NCBI GenBank assembly: GCA_044221335.1
Contig: JBGAPI010000004.1
Coordinates: forward strand, 62,001 to 126,000
Length of the DNA stretch: 64,000 bases
Direction: 5' to 3'
From: JBGAPI01 sp044221335
Lineage (GTDB): Bacteria; Pseudomonadota; Gammaproteobacteria; Xanthomonadales; Ahniellaceae
Part shown: piece after piece, positions 28,290 through 37,405 of the stretch
How positions within the stretch are numbered: the first letter of the stretch is position 1
Layout of the letters: every line of letters starts with the position of its first letter
Notes under the pieces: model-generated
What the model saw: only the letters and a program-made list of their open reading frames with translations
Databases searched by the model: none
What the model was told of the DNA's origin: nothing
Made by a program: the position numbers and the translations under genes

Positions 28290-29336
28290 ATGTTCAAGAG
28301 CCTCCGCGGCGTTTTTTCCAACGACCTTTCCATCGACCTCGGCACCGCCAACACGCTGGTGTACTCGCGTGGCCAGGGGATCGTGCTGAACGAGCCTTCG
28401 GTAGTGGCGATCCGGCAGGATCGTGGCCCCGGCGGTCCGCGCCGCGTGGAGGCCGTCGGCCTCGACGCGAAGCGCATGCTCGGCCGCACGCCGGGCAACA
28501 TCGTCACCGTGCGGCCGATGAAGGACGGCGTGATCGCCGACTTCAACATGGCCGAGGAGATGCTGCAGCAGTTCATCCGCAAGGTGCACAAGTCGCGCTT
28601 CCTCCGACCGAGTCCGCGCGTGCTGATCTGCGTGCCCTACGGCTCGACCCAGGTCGAACGCCGCGCGATCAAGGAGTCGGCCGAGTCGGCCGGAGCCCGC
28701 GACGTGTTCCTGATCGAGGAGCCGATGGCGGCGGCGATCGGCGCCGGCATCCCGGTGCACGAGGCGCGCGGCTCGATGGTGCTCGACATCGGCGGCGGCA
28801 CCTCCGAGGTCGCGGTGATCTCGCTGAACGGCATCGTCTACGCGCAGTCGGTGCGCATCGGCGGCGACAAGTTCGACGAGGCGATCATCAACTACGTGCG
28901 CCGCAATCACGGCACCCTGATCGGCGAGTCCACCGCCGAACGGATCAAGCTCGAGATCGGCTGCGCCTATCCGCAGTCCGAGATGCGCAACATCCAGGTC
29001 TCCGGTCGCAATCTCGCCGAAGGCGTGCCGCGGCAGTTCACCATCACCTCCAACGAGGTGCTGGAGGCGCTGCACGAGCCGCTGGTCGGAATCGTCTCCG
29101 CGGTCAAGGCGGCGCTCGAGCAGACCCCGCCGGAACTGTGCTCCGACGTCGCCGAGCGCGGCATCGTGCTGACCGGCGGCGGCGCGCTGCTGCGCGACCT
29201 CGACCGCCTGCTGTCCGACGAGACCGGCCTGTACGTGCAGGTCGCCGAAGACCCGCTGACCTGCGTCGCCCGCGGCGGCGGCCGTGCGCTCGAGCTGATC
29301 GACATGCACGGCAGCGAGTTCTTCTCGCCCGAGTAA
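28290..29336 (+). CDS. mreB: Rod shape-determining actin homologue MreB
   Basis: MreB (348 residues) is the bacterial actin that polymerises under the inner membrane and guides lateral wall synthesis. The opening FSNDLSIDLGTANTLVY contains phosphate loop 1. VLDIGGGTSEVAV is phosphate loop 2 and GIVLTGGGALL the adenosine motif. First gene of the mreB-mreC-mreD-mrdA-rodA operon. Length and motifs are entirely typical. Confidence 0.98.
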   Translation: MFKSLRGVFSNDLSIDLGTANTLVYSRGQGIVLNEPSVVAIRQDRGPGGPRRVEAVGLDAKRMLGRTPGNIVTVRPMKDGVIADFNMAEEMLQQFIRKVHKSRFLRPSPRVLICVPYGSTQVERRAIKESAESAGARDVFLIEEPMAAAIGAGIPVHEARGSMVLDIGGGTSEVAVISLNGIVYAQSVRIGGDKFDEAIINYVRRNHGTLIGESTAERIKLEIGCAYPQSEMRNIQVSGRNLAEGVPRQFTITSNEVLEALHEPLVGIVSAVKAALEQTPPELCSDVAERGIVLTGGGALLRDLDRLLSDETGLYVQVAEDPLTCVARGGGRALELIDMHGSEFFSPE

Positions 29337-29351
29337 GCCGACGGCACCCCC

Positions 29352-30341
29352 GTGGCCGTCTCCGGCAACGATGACAACCCGCTGTTCGGCGTCGCCGCGG
29401 CGGGCGCTTTTCGTCTCACCGTGTACCTGGTGGCCGCCGGCGTGCTGATGGTTGCCGATGCGCGCGGCCACTACGGCGACATCGCGCGCCGCGCGACCTC
29501 GCAGCTGTCGGGGCCGATCTACTGGGTCGCCTCGGCGCCGGCGCGCGCCTGGCGGGCGCTGACCAGCGACGTCGCCGATCGCGAGCAGCTGACTGCCGAG
29601 AACCGCCGGCTGCGCGAGGACCTGCTGACCTCCGAGGCCCGCCTCGCGCGGCTCGCCGCGGTCGGCGAGCAGAACGAGCGCCTGCGCGCCCTGCTGCAGG
29701 CGCGCAACCGCCTCGGGCTCAAGGTCCAGCTGGCCGAGCTGATCGACGTCGACCTCGATCCCTTCCGTCAGCGCGTGCTGATCGATCACGGCAGTCGCGA
29801 CGGGGTCAGCGTCGGCCAGGCCGCGATGGACGCCCGCGGCGTGCTGGGCCAGGTGGTCGCGGTGGAACACAACCGCGCCACCTTGCTGCTGTTGACCGAC
29901 GCCAGCGCCGCGGTGCCGGTCCGGTTCGAGCGCAGCGGCTTCCGCACGGTCGCCTACGGCACCGGCGATCCCGGCCACCTGCGCCTTCCGCACATCCCGT
30001 TCTCGGCCGACGTGAAGATCGGTGACGACCTCACGACGTCCGGACTCGGTGGCCGTTTCCCGGCGGGACTGCCGGTCGGCACCATCGAGTCGCTGAAGCC
30101 CGACGACTCCGCGACCCTGGTGGTCGCGACGGCTCGTCCGGCCGCCGGCATGGCGCGCAGTGGCGAGGTCCTGCTGCTGCACGAGGACCTGGAGCCGGTC
30201 GATGACTACGGCCTCGGCGAGGCCGCCGCCGTCGACCTCACGATCGGCCCGCCGGCAACGCCCCAGACGGCCGCCGCGAAGCCGACCGCCGCGCCGACGG
30301 CGCCGGCGCGGCCAGCGACGACGACGGAGCCGCCCCGATGA
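29352..30341 (+). CDS. mreC: Rod shape-determining protein MreC
   Basis: MreC (329 residues) is a bitopic periplasmic protein linking MreB to the penicillin-binding proteins. It has one transmembrane helix (about 20-40), a coiled coil (about 65-115, REQLTAENRRLREDLL) and a beta-rich domain with VDLDPFRQRVLIDHGSRDGV and MDARGVLGQV. A Pro/Ala/Thr-rich tail (from about 295) is probably disordered. The start is GTG, 15 bases after mreB; the stop overlaps the mreD ATG (ATGA). Confidence 0.95.
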   Translation: MAVSGNDDNPLFGVAAAGAFRLTVYLVAAGVLMVADARGHYGDIARRATSQLSGPIYWVASAPARAWRALTSDVADREQLTAENRRLREDLLTSEARLARLAAVGEQNERLRALLQARNRLGLKVQLAELIDVDLDPFRQRVLIDHGSRDGVSVGQAAMDARGVLGQVVAVEHNRATLLLLTDASAAVPVRFERSGFRTVAYGTGDPGHLRLPHIPFSADVKIGDDLTTSGLGGRFPAGLPVGTIESLKPDDSATLVVATARPAAGMARSGEVLLLHEDLEPVDDYGLGEAAAVDLTIGPPATPQTAAAKPTAAPTAPARPATTTEPPR

Positions 30342-30832
30342 GCCGCTGGCGCGACGCCAACCTGTGGTTCTGGCTGTCCCTGCTCGCCGCGCTCGCGCTG
30401 GCGCTGATGCCCCTGCCGGAGCTGCTGCGCGGGACCAAGCCGTTCTGGCTCGGCCTCGTCGTGTGCTTCTGGGTGCTGGAGGACGCCGAGCGGCTGTCGC
30501 TCGGCGGCGCTTTCCTGATCGGCCTCGGCGCGGACCTGTTCACCGCCGGCACCCTGCTCGGCGAGCAGGCGATGCGGCTCACGGTGATGGTGTTCATCGT
30601 GCTGCGGCTGCGTTCGCGGCTGCGCTTCTTCCCGATGCCGCAGCAGATCCTCGCGATCATCGCGCTGCAGGCCAACGACCGCCTGGTGATCAGCGTGATC
30701 CGGCTGTTCGCGGGGCTCGGCCCGCTGCCGAGCCAGGCCTGGTTCGGCCCGCTGGTCGCTGGCGCGGTCTGGCCGTGGCTGTTCCTCGCGTTCGACCGGC
30801 TGCGCCAACGGCCGCGGCCGCGCGAGTCATGA
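30338..30832 (+). CDS. mreD: Rod shape-determining protein MreD
   Basis: MreD (164 residues) is an inner-membrane subunit of the elongasome with about five hydrophobic segments. It is short and poorly conserved in sequence; identity rests on size, topology and its place between mreC and mrdA. Both ends overlap neighbours by four bases, so translation is coupled through the operon. Confidence 0.93.
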   Translation: MSRWRDANLWFWLSLLAALALALMPLPELLRGTKPFWLGLVVCFWVLEDAERLSLGGAFLIGLGADLFTAGTLLGEQAMRLTVMVFIVLRLRSRLRFFPMPQQILAIIALQANDRLVISVIRLFAGLGPLPSQAWFGPLVAGAVWPWLFLAFDRLRQRPRPRES

Positions 30833-32844
30833 TCGGGATTTCCAGTCGCCGGGAGCGAATGCGGGCGGTCGAGGACGAGGCCGCGCTGTTCCGGCGGCGC
30901 GCGATCGCCGGATTCCTCATCATCGCCGCGGCGCTCGCGGTGCTGGTGTCGCGGTTCGGCTGGCTGCAGGTCTACGAGCATGACGCGATGGCGCTGCGCT
31001 CCGACCAGAACCGCATCAAGCTTCGCCCGCTGCCGCCTTCGCGCGGCCTGATCTACGACCGCGCCGGCCGCCTGCTCGCCGAGAACGTGCTGCAGTACCG
31101 GCTGGAGCTGGTGCCGGAGCAGGTGCGCAATCCGAAGGACAGCTACGAGCGGCTGGCGCCGCTGCTGGGCCTCGGCGAAGACGACCGCGAGCGCTTCACC
31201 GACGCGCTGGCGCACGCCCGCTCGTTCGATCCGGTTCCGATCAAGCTCAACCTCTCGGAGGAGGAGGTCGACCGCTTCGCGCTGCATCGGCACGACTTTC
31301 CCGGCGTCGAGGTCACCCCCTACCTGACCCGTTCCTACCCGCACGGAGAGTGGTTTGCCCACGCCATCGGCTATGTCGGCCGGATCGATGCCGCCGATCG
31401 CGACAAGCTCGACGAGAGCCGCTACGCCGGCATGCTGCAGATCGGCAAGTCCGGCATCGAGCGCTACTACGAGGACCTGCTGCTCGGCCAGCCGGGCTAC
31501 GAGGAGGTCGAGGTCGACGCCGCCGGCCGCTCGCTGCGCGTGCTGGGACGCGTGCCACCGCACCAGGGAAAGAACCTCTACCTCGCGGTCGATGCGAAGC
31601 TGCAGCAGGCGGCGTTCGAGGCCTTCGAGGGCCAGTCCGGCGCAGCGGTCGCGATCGATCCGAAGACCGGAGAGATCCTGGCCTACGTCAGCCTGCCGAC
31701 CTACGACCCGAACCTGTTCATCGACGGGATCTCGCGTGCCAACTATGCGGCGCTGCTCGCGGGCACCGACCGTCCGCTGTTCAACCGGCCGCTGCAGGGC
31801 GGCTTCGAGCCGGGCTCGACGGTGAAGCCGTTCATGGGCATCGCCGGCCTCGAACTCGGCCTGCGCAAGCCCACCGACACCGTCGTCTCGACCGGCGAGT
31901 TCTCGCTGCCCGGCAGCGACGTGACCTGGCACGACTGGCGCAAGGGCGGCCACGGCGTGATCAACCTGAAGGAGGCGATCGCGCAATCGGTCAACACGTA
32001 CTTCTACAAGCTCGCCTCCGACATGGGGGTCGACAACATGGAGCACTGGATGGGCCAGTTCGGCTTCGGCAAGCCGACCGGCGTCGACCTGCTGGGCGAG
32101 GCCTCCGGCGTGATCCCGAGCCGCAGCTGGAAGCGCGCGAACCGCGGAAAGGACTGGTACCCGGGCGAGACCGTGATCGCCGGCATCGGCCAGGGCTACT
32201 GGGTGGTGACGCCGCTGCAGCTCGCCAACGCGGTGTCGATCCTGGCCGATGGCGGCGTGCGCCACTCGCCGCACCTGCTGCGCGCGACCCAGGACGGCAT
32301 CAACGCCGAGCCGGCGCTTCGCAAGCTCGACAACCCGGACAACGAGACCTTCATCAAGGACCCGAGTCACCTCGAAGCGGTGCGCGAAGGCATGCTTGCC
32401 GTCGTCCATTCGGACACCGGCACGGCCCACATCGCGATGGGCACCGACCTCGCCTACCGCGTCGCCGGCAAGTCCGGTACCGCGCAGCGTTTCCACCGCA
32501 AGGACGGCGGCGACTACAACAACGAACGCACCGCGGAGGCGCTGCGCCACCGCGCCTGGTTCATCTGCTATGCACCGGCCGACGATCCGAAGATCGCACT
32601 CGCCGTCGTGCTGGAACACGGCGGCAGCGGCTCGCACGCGGCGGCGCCGGTCGCGCGCAAGATCCTCGACACGTGGCTGCTGCCGCCGGGAACCGCGACC
32701 AGGGCCGCGGCGCCCGCGCCCACGCCACCCATCCAAGCGGCGGCTCCGGTCCAGGCGGCTCCGGCCCAGGCAGCACCGACACCGGAGTCTCCGCCGGCGG
32801 AATCCCCGTCGGCGGACGCACCGCAGACGACGCCTTTCCCGTGA
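30829..32844 (+). CDS. mrdA: Penicillin-binding protein 2 (peptidoglycan transpeptidase)
   Basis: PBP2 (671 residues) cross-links new glycan strands during elongation. It has a short cytoplasmic part, one membrane anchor (about 28-48), a dimerisation domain (PPSRGLIYDRAGRLLAEN) and the transpeptidase domain with Ser330 in STVK (SxxK), SVN (SxN, about 388) and KSGTAQ (KTG-like, about 547). A proline/alanine-rich tail of about 55 residues follows the domain and is longer than in E. coli. Its stop overlaps the rodA GTG start. Confidence 0.96.
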   Translation: MIGISSRRERMRAVEDEAALFRRRAIAGFLIIAAALAVLVSRFGWLQVYEHDAMALRSDQNRIKLRPLPPSRGLIYDRAGRLLAENVLQYRLELVPEQVRNPKDSYERLAPLLGLGEDDRERFTDALAHARSFDPVPIKLNLSEEEVDRFALHRHDFPGVEVTPYLTRSYPHGEWFAHAIGYVGRIDAADRDKLDESRYAGMLQIGKSGIERYYEDLLLGQPGYEEVEVDAAGRSLRVLGRVPPHQGKNLYLAVDAKLQQAAFEAFEGQSGAAVAIDPKTGEILAYVSLPTYDPNLFIDGISRANYAALLAGTDRPLFNRPLQGGFEPGSTVKPFMGIAGLELGLRKPTDTVVSTGEFSLPGSDVTWHDWRKGGHGVINLKEAIAQSVNTYFYKLASDMGVDNMEHWMGQFGFGKPTGVDLLGEASGVIPSRSWKRANRGKDWYPGETVIAGIGQGYWVVTPLQLANAVSILADGGVRHSPHLLRATQDGINAEPALRKLDNPDNETFIKDPSHLEAVREGMLAVVHSDTGTAHIAMGTDLAYRVAGKSGTAQRFHRKDGGDYNNERTAEALRHRAWFICYAPADDPKIALAVVLEHGGSGSHAAAPVARKILDTWLLPPGTATRAAAPAPTPPIQAAAPVQAAPAQAAPTPESPPAESPSADAPQTTPFP

Positions 32845-33959
32845 CCTGGAACGAGGAACTCGCCCGCCGCTGGCGCGCCTTCGTGCAGCGCTGGCTCACG
32901 CGCCCGCGGCTCGACGTGCCGCTGACGGTCGCGCTGCTGCTGCTCGCCCTGGTGGGCCTCGCGACCCTGCACAGCGCCAGCGGCGGCGGCTGGAACCTGG
33001 TCACCGGCCAGGCGCTGCGCTTCGGCCTCGGCTTCGGGGTGATGTACGCGCTGTCCCGGGTCTCGCCGCTGGTACTGCGCTCGTGGTCGCCCTACTTCTT
33101 CGGCGGCACCGTGCTGCTGCTGATGATCTGCCTGGTGCTCGGCGAGGGCCGCGGTGCGCACCGCTGGCTCGACCTCAAGGTGCTGCGCTTCCAGCCCTCC
33201 GAGTTCGCCAAGCTGGCGATGCCGATGATGATCGCGTGGCTGTTCGCCGACCGCCCGCTGCCGCCATCGTGGCGCTCGCTGGCGCTCGCCGGCGGGCTCA
33301 CCGCGCTGCCGTTCGCGCTGATCGCGAAGCAGCCCGACCTCGGCACCGCGCTGCTCGTCGGCGCGTCCGGCGCCTTCGCGATCTTCCTCGCCGGCCTCGC
33401 CTGGTGGCGCATCGGCCTGCTCCTCGGCATCGGCGCAGGCTCGCTTCCGCTGGCCTGGCGCTTCATGCACGAGTACCAGAGGAACCGCGTGCGGATGTTC
33501 CTCGACCCCGAGGCCGACCCGCTCGGCAACGGCTGGCACATCATCCAGTCGAAGATCGCCGTCGGCTCCGGCGGCCTCTACGGCAAGGGCTTCGGGATGA
33601 GCACCCAGGCCAAGCTCGATTTCCTTCCCGAGCACACCACCGACTTCATCTTCGCGGTCTTCTCCGAGGAGCACGGGCTGATCGGCGTAGCGCTGGTGGT
33701 CGCGCTGTACCTGTTCATCGTCGGCCGCGGCCTCTACATCGCCGCGAATGCCCGGGACACCTACTCGCGCCTCCTCGCCGGCGCGCTGTCGATGGCCTTC
33801 TTCGTCTACGTGATGGTCAACGGCGGGATGGTCGCCGGCCTGCTCCCCGTGGTCGGCGTGCCGATGCCGCTGATCAGCTACGGCGGGACGTCGGCGGTCA
33901 GCTTGCTGGCCGGATTCGGGGTGCTGCAGTCGATCCACGCCCACCGACGACGGGCGTAA
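32841..33959 (+). CDS. rodA: Peptidoglycan glycosyltransferase RodA
   Basis: RodA (372 residues) is the SEDS-family glycan polymerase that works with PBP2. About ten membrane segments are visible, along with family motifs RFQPSEFAKL, KQPDLGTALL, the extracellular loop GNGWHIIQSKIAVGSGG, and PLISYGGTSAVSLLAGFG at the end. The GTG start overlaps the mrdA stop. In relatives mltB would follow; here an opposite-strand module intervenes. Confidence 0.96.
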   Translation: MTWNEELARRWRAFVQRWLTRPRLDVPLTVALLLLALVGLATLHSASGGGWNLVTGQALRFGLGFGVMYALSRVSPLVLRSWSPYFFGGTVLLLMICLVLGEGRGAHRWLDLKVLRFQPSEFAKLAMPMMIAWLFADRPLPPSWRSLALAGGLTALPFALIAKQPDLGTALLVGASGAFAIFLAGLAWWRIGLLLGIGAGSLPLAWRFMHEYQRNRVRMFLDPEADPLGNGWHIIQSKIAVGSGGLYGKGFGMSTQAKLDFLPEHTTDFIFAVFSEEHGLIGVALVVALYLFIVGRGLYIAANARDTYSRLLAGALSMAFFVYVMVNGGMVAGLLPVVGVPMPLISYGGTSAVSLLAGFGVLQSIHAHRRRA

Positions 33960-33986
33960 GGTGCGTCTCGGACACACCCTAGCTAT

Positions 33987-34394
33987 TCAGACAATTCGCT
34001 GGACATCCACGTCGATCCCCGCCTCGATCCGCCCGAATCGAGCGACCACGTCGGGTTCGAAGTGCAACGCGGGAAGATTGTCCTCATCCGGAACACGGAC
34101 ATGCAGTTGCACCTCGAACCGAAAGCTCTTCGCCGCGTCGGCATTCGCGTGCACGGCATCCGCCCGGAGCGCCGCCCGCCGCAACGACTCGCGCAGGTCC
34201 TGATCCTCGGTCTCCTCGAGAAACACCGTCCAGACACAGCGCGGCATGCGATGCCATCCGTCCGTCCTGCGCTCGTCGAAAACGACGATCTGCTCGCACG
34301 TCTCGGTGCTGCCACCGACCCGCTCGAGCAGGCGTTCGAGGCCCTGCGGTTCGGGATCGGAATATCCGCGGAGCGCGATCGTCGTTGTCGTCAT
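33987..34394 (-). CDS. Small protein, DUF4279-like
   Basis: This 135-residue soluble protein has a C-terminal pattern (LHFEPDVVARFGRIEAGIDVDV) that resembles the DUF4279 family, often seen as immunity or accessory proteins of unknown function. Confidence in the family name is low. ATG 34394 is preferred because AGGAAG precedes it; an in-frame start exists ten codons upstream. It converges with rodA across 27 bases and belongs to the inserted leftward module. Confidence 0.6.
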   Translation of the reverse strand: MTTTTIALRGYSDPEPQGLERLLERVGGSTETCEQIVVFDERRTDGWHRMPRCVWTVFLEETEDQDLRESLRRAALRADAVHANADAAKSFRFEVQLHVRVPDEDNLPALHFEPDVVARFGRIEAGIDVDVQRIV

Positions 34395-34605
34395 CGTGTC
34401 TTCCTGATCGCTGCGTACACCCATAGTCTCCCGAAGCCCACGCCGAAATCGACGTTGCCCATCCGGGCGACGATGGGGTCGATCCCCCGTCCGTCGACCC
34501 TGGTGCAGCGTCTTTCCGACCGCGGCGCGTCCTTCACCAGCGCGTCGGAGCGCGCTCCTCGGATGCTTCGGTTCTCGTGCCTTGGACTGGCCGGTGCGCT
34601 TGGGC

Positions 34606-34956
34606 TCACCCTACGACGCGGGGCGCTTCGCGGATCGGCCGGATCGGGCGGATCTCGACGCAGCCGACCGCCGCCGGCGGGATCTTCGCGGCGAGCTGGA
34701 TCGCCTCGTTGAGGTCGCGCGCCTCCAGCAGGTAGAAGCCCGCCAGCGCTTCCTTGGTTTCGGCGAACGGCCCGTCGGTGAGCTGGACCTGGCCACCGCG
34801 CAGGCGCACCGTGGTCGCCGTGGCGACCGACTCCAGGGCTTCCGATGCGAGGCAGTGCCCACTGGCCCGGAGCTGGCGGTCGGCCTCCAGACAGTGGCGG
34901 TCGTCCATCCGCGCGATCTCCGACTCGACGCCGTACACCAGGCACAAGTACTTCAT
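34606..34956 (-). CDS. YCII-related DGPF-domain protein 1
   Basis: This 116-residue protein carries the DGPF signature in TDGPFAETKEALAGFYLLE (about 60-78) and the alpha-beta dimer fold of YciI relatives (KYLCLVYG start). Such proteins are the hallmark neighbours of ECF42-type sigma factors; their biochemical role is not established. A second DGPF protein and a sigma gene of that type lie upstream on the same strand. The ATG at 34956 gives the usual MKYLCL opening. Confidence 0.88.
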   Translation of the reverse strand: MKYLCLVYGVESEIARMDDRHCLEADRQLRASGHCLASEALESVATATTVRLRGGQVQLTDGPFAETKEALAGFYLLEARDLNEAIQLAAKIPPAAVGCVEIRPIRPIREAPRVVG

Positions 34957-35064
34957 CCTCGCTCCTTCGCCGCCGATGCGGCATTCATCCGTTCGAACGC
35001 ATCGCCCTGAATCTCGGCATCGCAATCCACCGAGCGAAGAAGTGTCTCTCTTCGCTCTTCACCG

Positions 35065-35105
35065 GGGGAATGACGATCGCCGCGCAGCGGCGATCGTCAT
35101 TCCCC
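35065..35105 (-). terminator. Perfect 19-bp hairpin spanning the VOC stop codon
   Basis: GGGGAATGACGATCGCCGC (35065-35083) and its exact reverse complement (35087-35105) are separated by GCA. The right arm contains the last codons and TGA stop of the leftward VOC gene. No T-run follows on the minus strand. It could stop transcription or protect the mRNA end. Confidence 0.55.
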
Positions 35106-35531
35106 GGCCATGCAGTTCAGCATCCAGCGGGTGCCGAAGCGATCGGAGAAGCTCGCGAAGTAGCCGCCCCAGAACATCTCGGCCAGCGCCATTTCGATCG
35201 TGCCACCTTCGGACAGGGCGGCGTAGAGGCGCCGGGTTTCCGCTCGGGTATCGGGCTCGAGGTTGATGGAGACGTTGTTGCCGGCCTTGCAGTCGAAGCC
35301 CATCGACGGCGGCGCATCGGTTCCCATCAGCACGTGGCCGCCGAGGATCGGCAGCTCGATGTGCAGGATCAGCTCGTGATCGCCGTCCGCGAGCTTGCAG
35401 CCGGGGCCATGGGCCATGTCGCCGTAGCGACGCACGGGCGCGATGAACTCGGTGCCGAATACGCCGCGGTAGAAGTCGAACGCGGCTTCGGTCTCGCGCG
35501 GGAAGTTGAGGTAGGTGCTGACGCGGGGCAT
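35097..35531 (-). CDS. PhnB-like VOC-family protein
   Basis: This 144-residue protein is of the vicinal-oxygen-chelate (glyoxalase/bleomycin-resistance) superfamily, PhnB-like subgroup, as shown by PRVSTYLNFPRETEAAFDFY at the start, GHVLMGTD, and AEMFWGGYFASFSDRFGTRW near the end. Such proteins often accompany DGPF proteins and ECF sigma factors. Substrate unknown. The final codons are part of a perfect inverted repeat. Confidence 0.88.
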   Translation of the reverse strand: MPRVSTYLNFPRETEAAFDFYRGVFGTEFIAPVRRYGDMAHGPGCKLADGDHELILHIELPILGGHVLMGTDAPPSMGFDCKAGNNVSINLEPDTRAETRRLYAALSEGGTIEMALAEMFWGGYFASFSDRFGTRWMLNCMAGE

Positions 35532-35589
35532 GGGGAGAGTCTCCGGGGTGAGCGTGGGAGGAGGACGTGAATGGAGGGGCCCGCAGACC

Positions 35590-35658
35590 GTAGGGCGGGC
35601 ATCGCCCGCCGCTGCGATCACGTCACGTTCGGGCGATGGCGGGCGGCGCCCGTCCTAC
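35590..35658. repeat. GTAGGGCGGGC...CGTCCTAC REP-like element, copy C2
   Basis: Inverted ends GTAGGGCGGGC and GGCGCCCGTCCTAC enclose a 69-bp element. Its right end supplies the TAG stop of the DGPF gene ending at 35655. Confidence 0.8.
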
Positions 35659-36077
35659 GTGGTCGATTCGCCACCCACGCCCATCTCGCGAAACCGCGCC
35701 ACGCCGTCGCCCTGCTCGAAGTCCTCGAGTTCGAACATCGGCCGCACCTCGATGTGGCAGTCGCTGCCCTCGAGCGTCGGGTTGGGGAAGCGGCGGCTCC
35801 ACGCGACCGCTTCGGCGCGGGTGGCGGCCTTGATCACGGTGTAGCCGGCGATCAATTCCTTGGTCTCGGCGAAGGGGCCGTCGACGACCCGGACCTCGCC
35901 GCCGCGGTGTTCGACCCGCCAGCCGTGGCGGCTCGACTTCAGGCCCGACGCCTCCAGCAGCGCACCGGCGCGGGCCAGCTCCTCGTGGAACTGGGCCATT
36001 CGGGCGATCATTTCGTTGCCCGGCAGGACATCGGCTTCGGATTCGGCGGTGGCTTTGACGATGACCATGAAACGCAT
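35655..36077 (-). CDS. YCII-related DGPF-domain protein 2
   Basis: This 140-residue paralogue of the protein at 34606 has VVDGPFAETKELIAGYTVIK (about 69-88) and the start MRFMVIVKAT. It is the gene next downstream of the ECF42-type sigma factor. A motif TGTCGA-N17-CGAC lies about 60-80 bases before its ATG and may be the sigma factor's own promoter. Function unknown. Confidence 0.9.
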   Translation of the reverse strand: MRFMVIVKATAESEADVLPGNEMIARMAQFHEELARAGALLEASGLKSSRHGWRVEHRGGEVRVVDGPFAETKELIAGYTVIKAATRAEAVAWSRRFPNPTLEGSDCHIEVRPMFELEDFEQGDGVARFREMGVGGESTT

Positions 36078-36133
36078 GGGAAGCTCCTCGTTCGGTGGGG
36101 GACGACGGCGCCAGCGCACCGTCTTGCCTACTG

Positions 36134-36160
36134 GTCGAACGGGGAACGCCGATTTCGACA
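36134..36160 (-). promoter_or_regulatory. Candidate ECF42-type promoter upstream of DGPF gene 2
   Basis: On the minus strand TGTCGA (36160-36155) is followed after 17 bases by CGAC (36137-36134), then about 56 bases to the ATG. An A/T-rich palindrome GAAAATTATTTTC (36168-36180) lies just upstream and could act as an UP element. The layout fits my recollection of ECF42-type targets; I cannot confirm the consensus here. Confidence 0.45.
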
Positions 36161-36178
36161 GCCCGCCGAAAATTATTT

Positions 36179-37405
36179 TCAGCCGTCACCGATCCCGACC
36201 AATCGGCGTTCGATGTGACGTCGCTCGGCGTCCCCCGGCCCCAGCGCCAGCGCCCGTCGGTAGGCGGCCGCTGCCTCGTCGAGGCGTCCGAGCCGGTGGC
36301 AGAGTTCGGCGCGAGCCGCATGCGCCGGTGCATAGGCCGTGAGCGCATCGCCTACCAGCAGGGCATCGACCAGCGCGAGTCCCGCGGCCGGTCCGTCGCG
36401 CATCGCGATCGCCACCGCGCGGTTCAGCGCGACCACCGGCGACGCGGCGCGTGCCTGCAGCAGGTCGTACAGCGCGACGATCTGTGCCCAGTCGGTCGCC
36501 GCGACCGATGCCGCCTCCGCGTGCAGTGCAGCGATCGCGGCCTGCAGCGCGTAGACACTGACTGGCGCCGACGCCAGCGCCTGCTCGAGCTCGGCGATTC
36601 CGGATGCAATCTGCGCGTGGTCCCATTGGCTGCGGTCCTGATCCTCCAGCAGCACCAGGTCGCCGGCGGCGTCCACCCGCGCGGCGCGGCGCGCGTCGGC
36701 GATGAGCATCAGCGCCAGCAGCCCGCGGGTATCGGAATTCGGCAGCAGTTCGACCAGCAGGCGACCGAGGCGGATCGCCTCCGCGCTGAGATCGGCGCGC
36801 AACAGCGTGGCGCCGGAGCTCGCGCGGTAGCCCTCGTTGAAGACCAGGTAGACGACCATCGTCACCGCGGCGAGCCGTTCCGGCAGATCCGCCGCATCGG
36901 GCACCTCGTAGGGGATGCGGGCGGTCCGGATCTTCGCCTTGGCGCGCACGATGCGTTGCGCCAGCGTGCCCGGGGTGGTGAGGAAGGCGGCGGCGATCTC
37001 CTCGGTGGCGAGGCCACAGACCTCGCGCAGGGTCAGGGCGACCCGCGCCTCGGTCGACAGTGCCGGGTGGCAGCAGGTGAACACCAGTCGCAGGCGATCG
37101 TCGACGACGGCCGGTCCGTCGTCGAGGGCGGGGTCCTCGATTGCCGGTTCGTGGCGCTCGGCCTCGTAGGCCGTGAAGCGCGCGAGGCGGCGCGCCGCGT
37201 CGATCGCCTTGTGCCGTCCGGCCGACACCAGCCAGGCCCGCGGGTTCACGGGCAGGCCCTCGCGCGGCCAGGCTTCGATCGCGGCACGGAACGCCTCGTG
37301 CAGTGCTTCCTCCGCCCGGTCGAAATCACCGAGCAGCCGGATCAGCGTCGCCAGCACGGCGCGTGATTCGCGGCGATAGGTCGCATCGAAGTCGATCGTG
37401 TTCAA
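36179..37405 (-). CDS. ECF sigma factor with C-terminal TPR-like extension (ECF42/COG4941 type)
   Basis: This 408-residue protein has a sigma-70 region 2 (TLIRLLGDFDRAEEALHEAF), a region 4 (TLREVCGLATEEIAAAFLT with RIVRAKAKIR), and a long helical C-terminal half with TPR-like character ending in LGRLDEAAAAYRRALAL. That architecture defines the ECF42 group, which characteristically sits beside DGPF genes, as here. No anti-sigma gene is present; in this group the extension itself is thought to control activity. The start is probably TTG 37405 (next codons NTIDF), since upstream residues are not conserved-looking. Confidence 0.88.
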   Translation of the reverse strand: MNTIDFDATYRRESRAVLATLIRLLGDFDRAEEALHEAFRAAIEAWPREGLPVNPRAWLVSAGRHKAIDAARRLARFTAYEAERHEPAIEDPALDDGPAVVDDRLRLVFTCCHPALSTEARVALTLREVCGLATEEIAAAFLTTPGTLAQRIVRAKAKIRTARIPYEVPDAADLPERLAAVTMVVYLVFNEGYRASSGATLLRADLSAEAIRLGRLLVELLPNSDTRGLLALMLIADARRAARVDAAGDLVLLEDQDRSQWDHAQIASGIAELEQALASAPVSVYALQAAIAALHAEAASVAATDWAQIVALYDLLQARAASPVVALNRAVAIAMRDGPAAGLALVDALLVGDALTAYAPAHAARAELCHRLGRLDEAAAAYRRALALGPGDAERRHIERRLVGIGDG

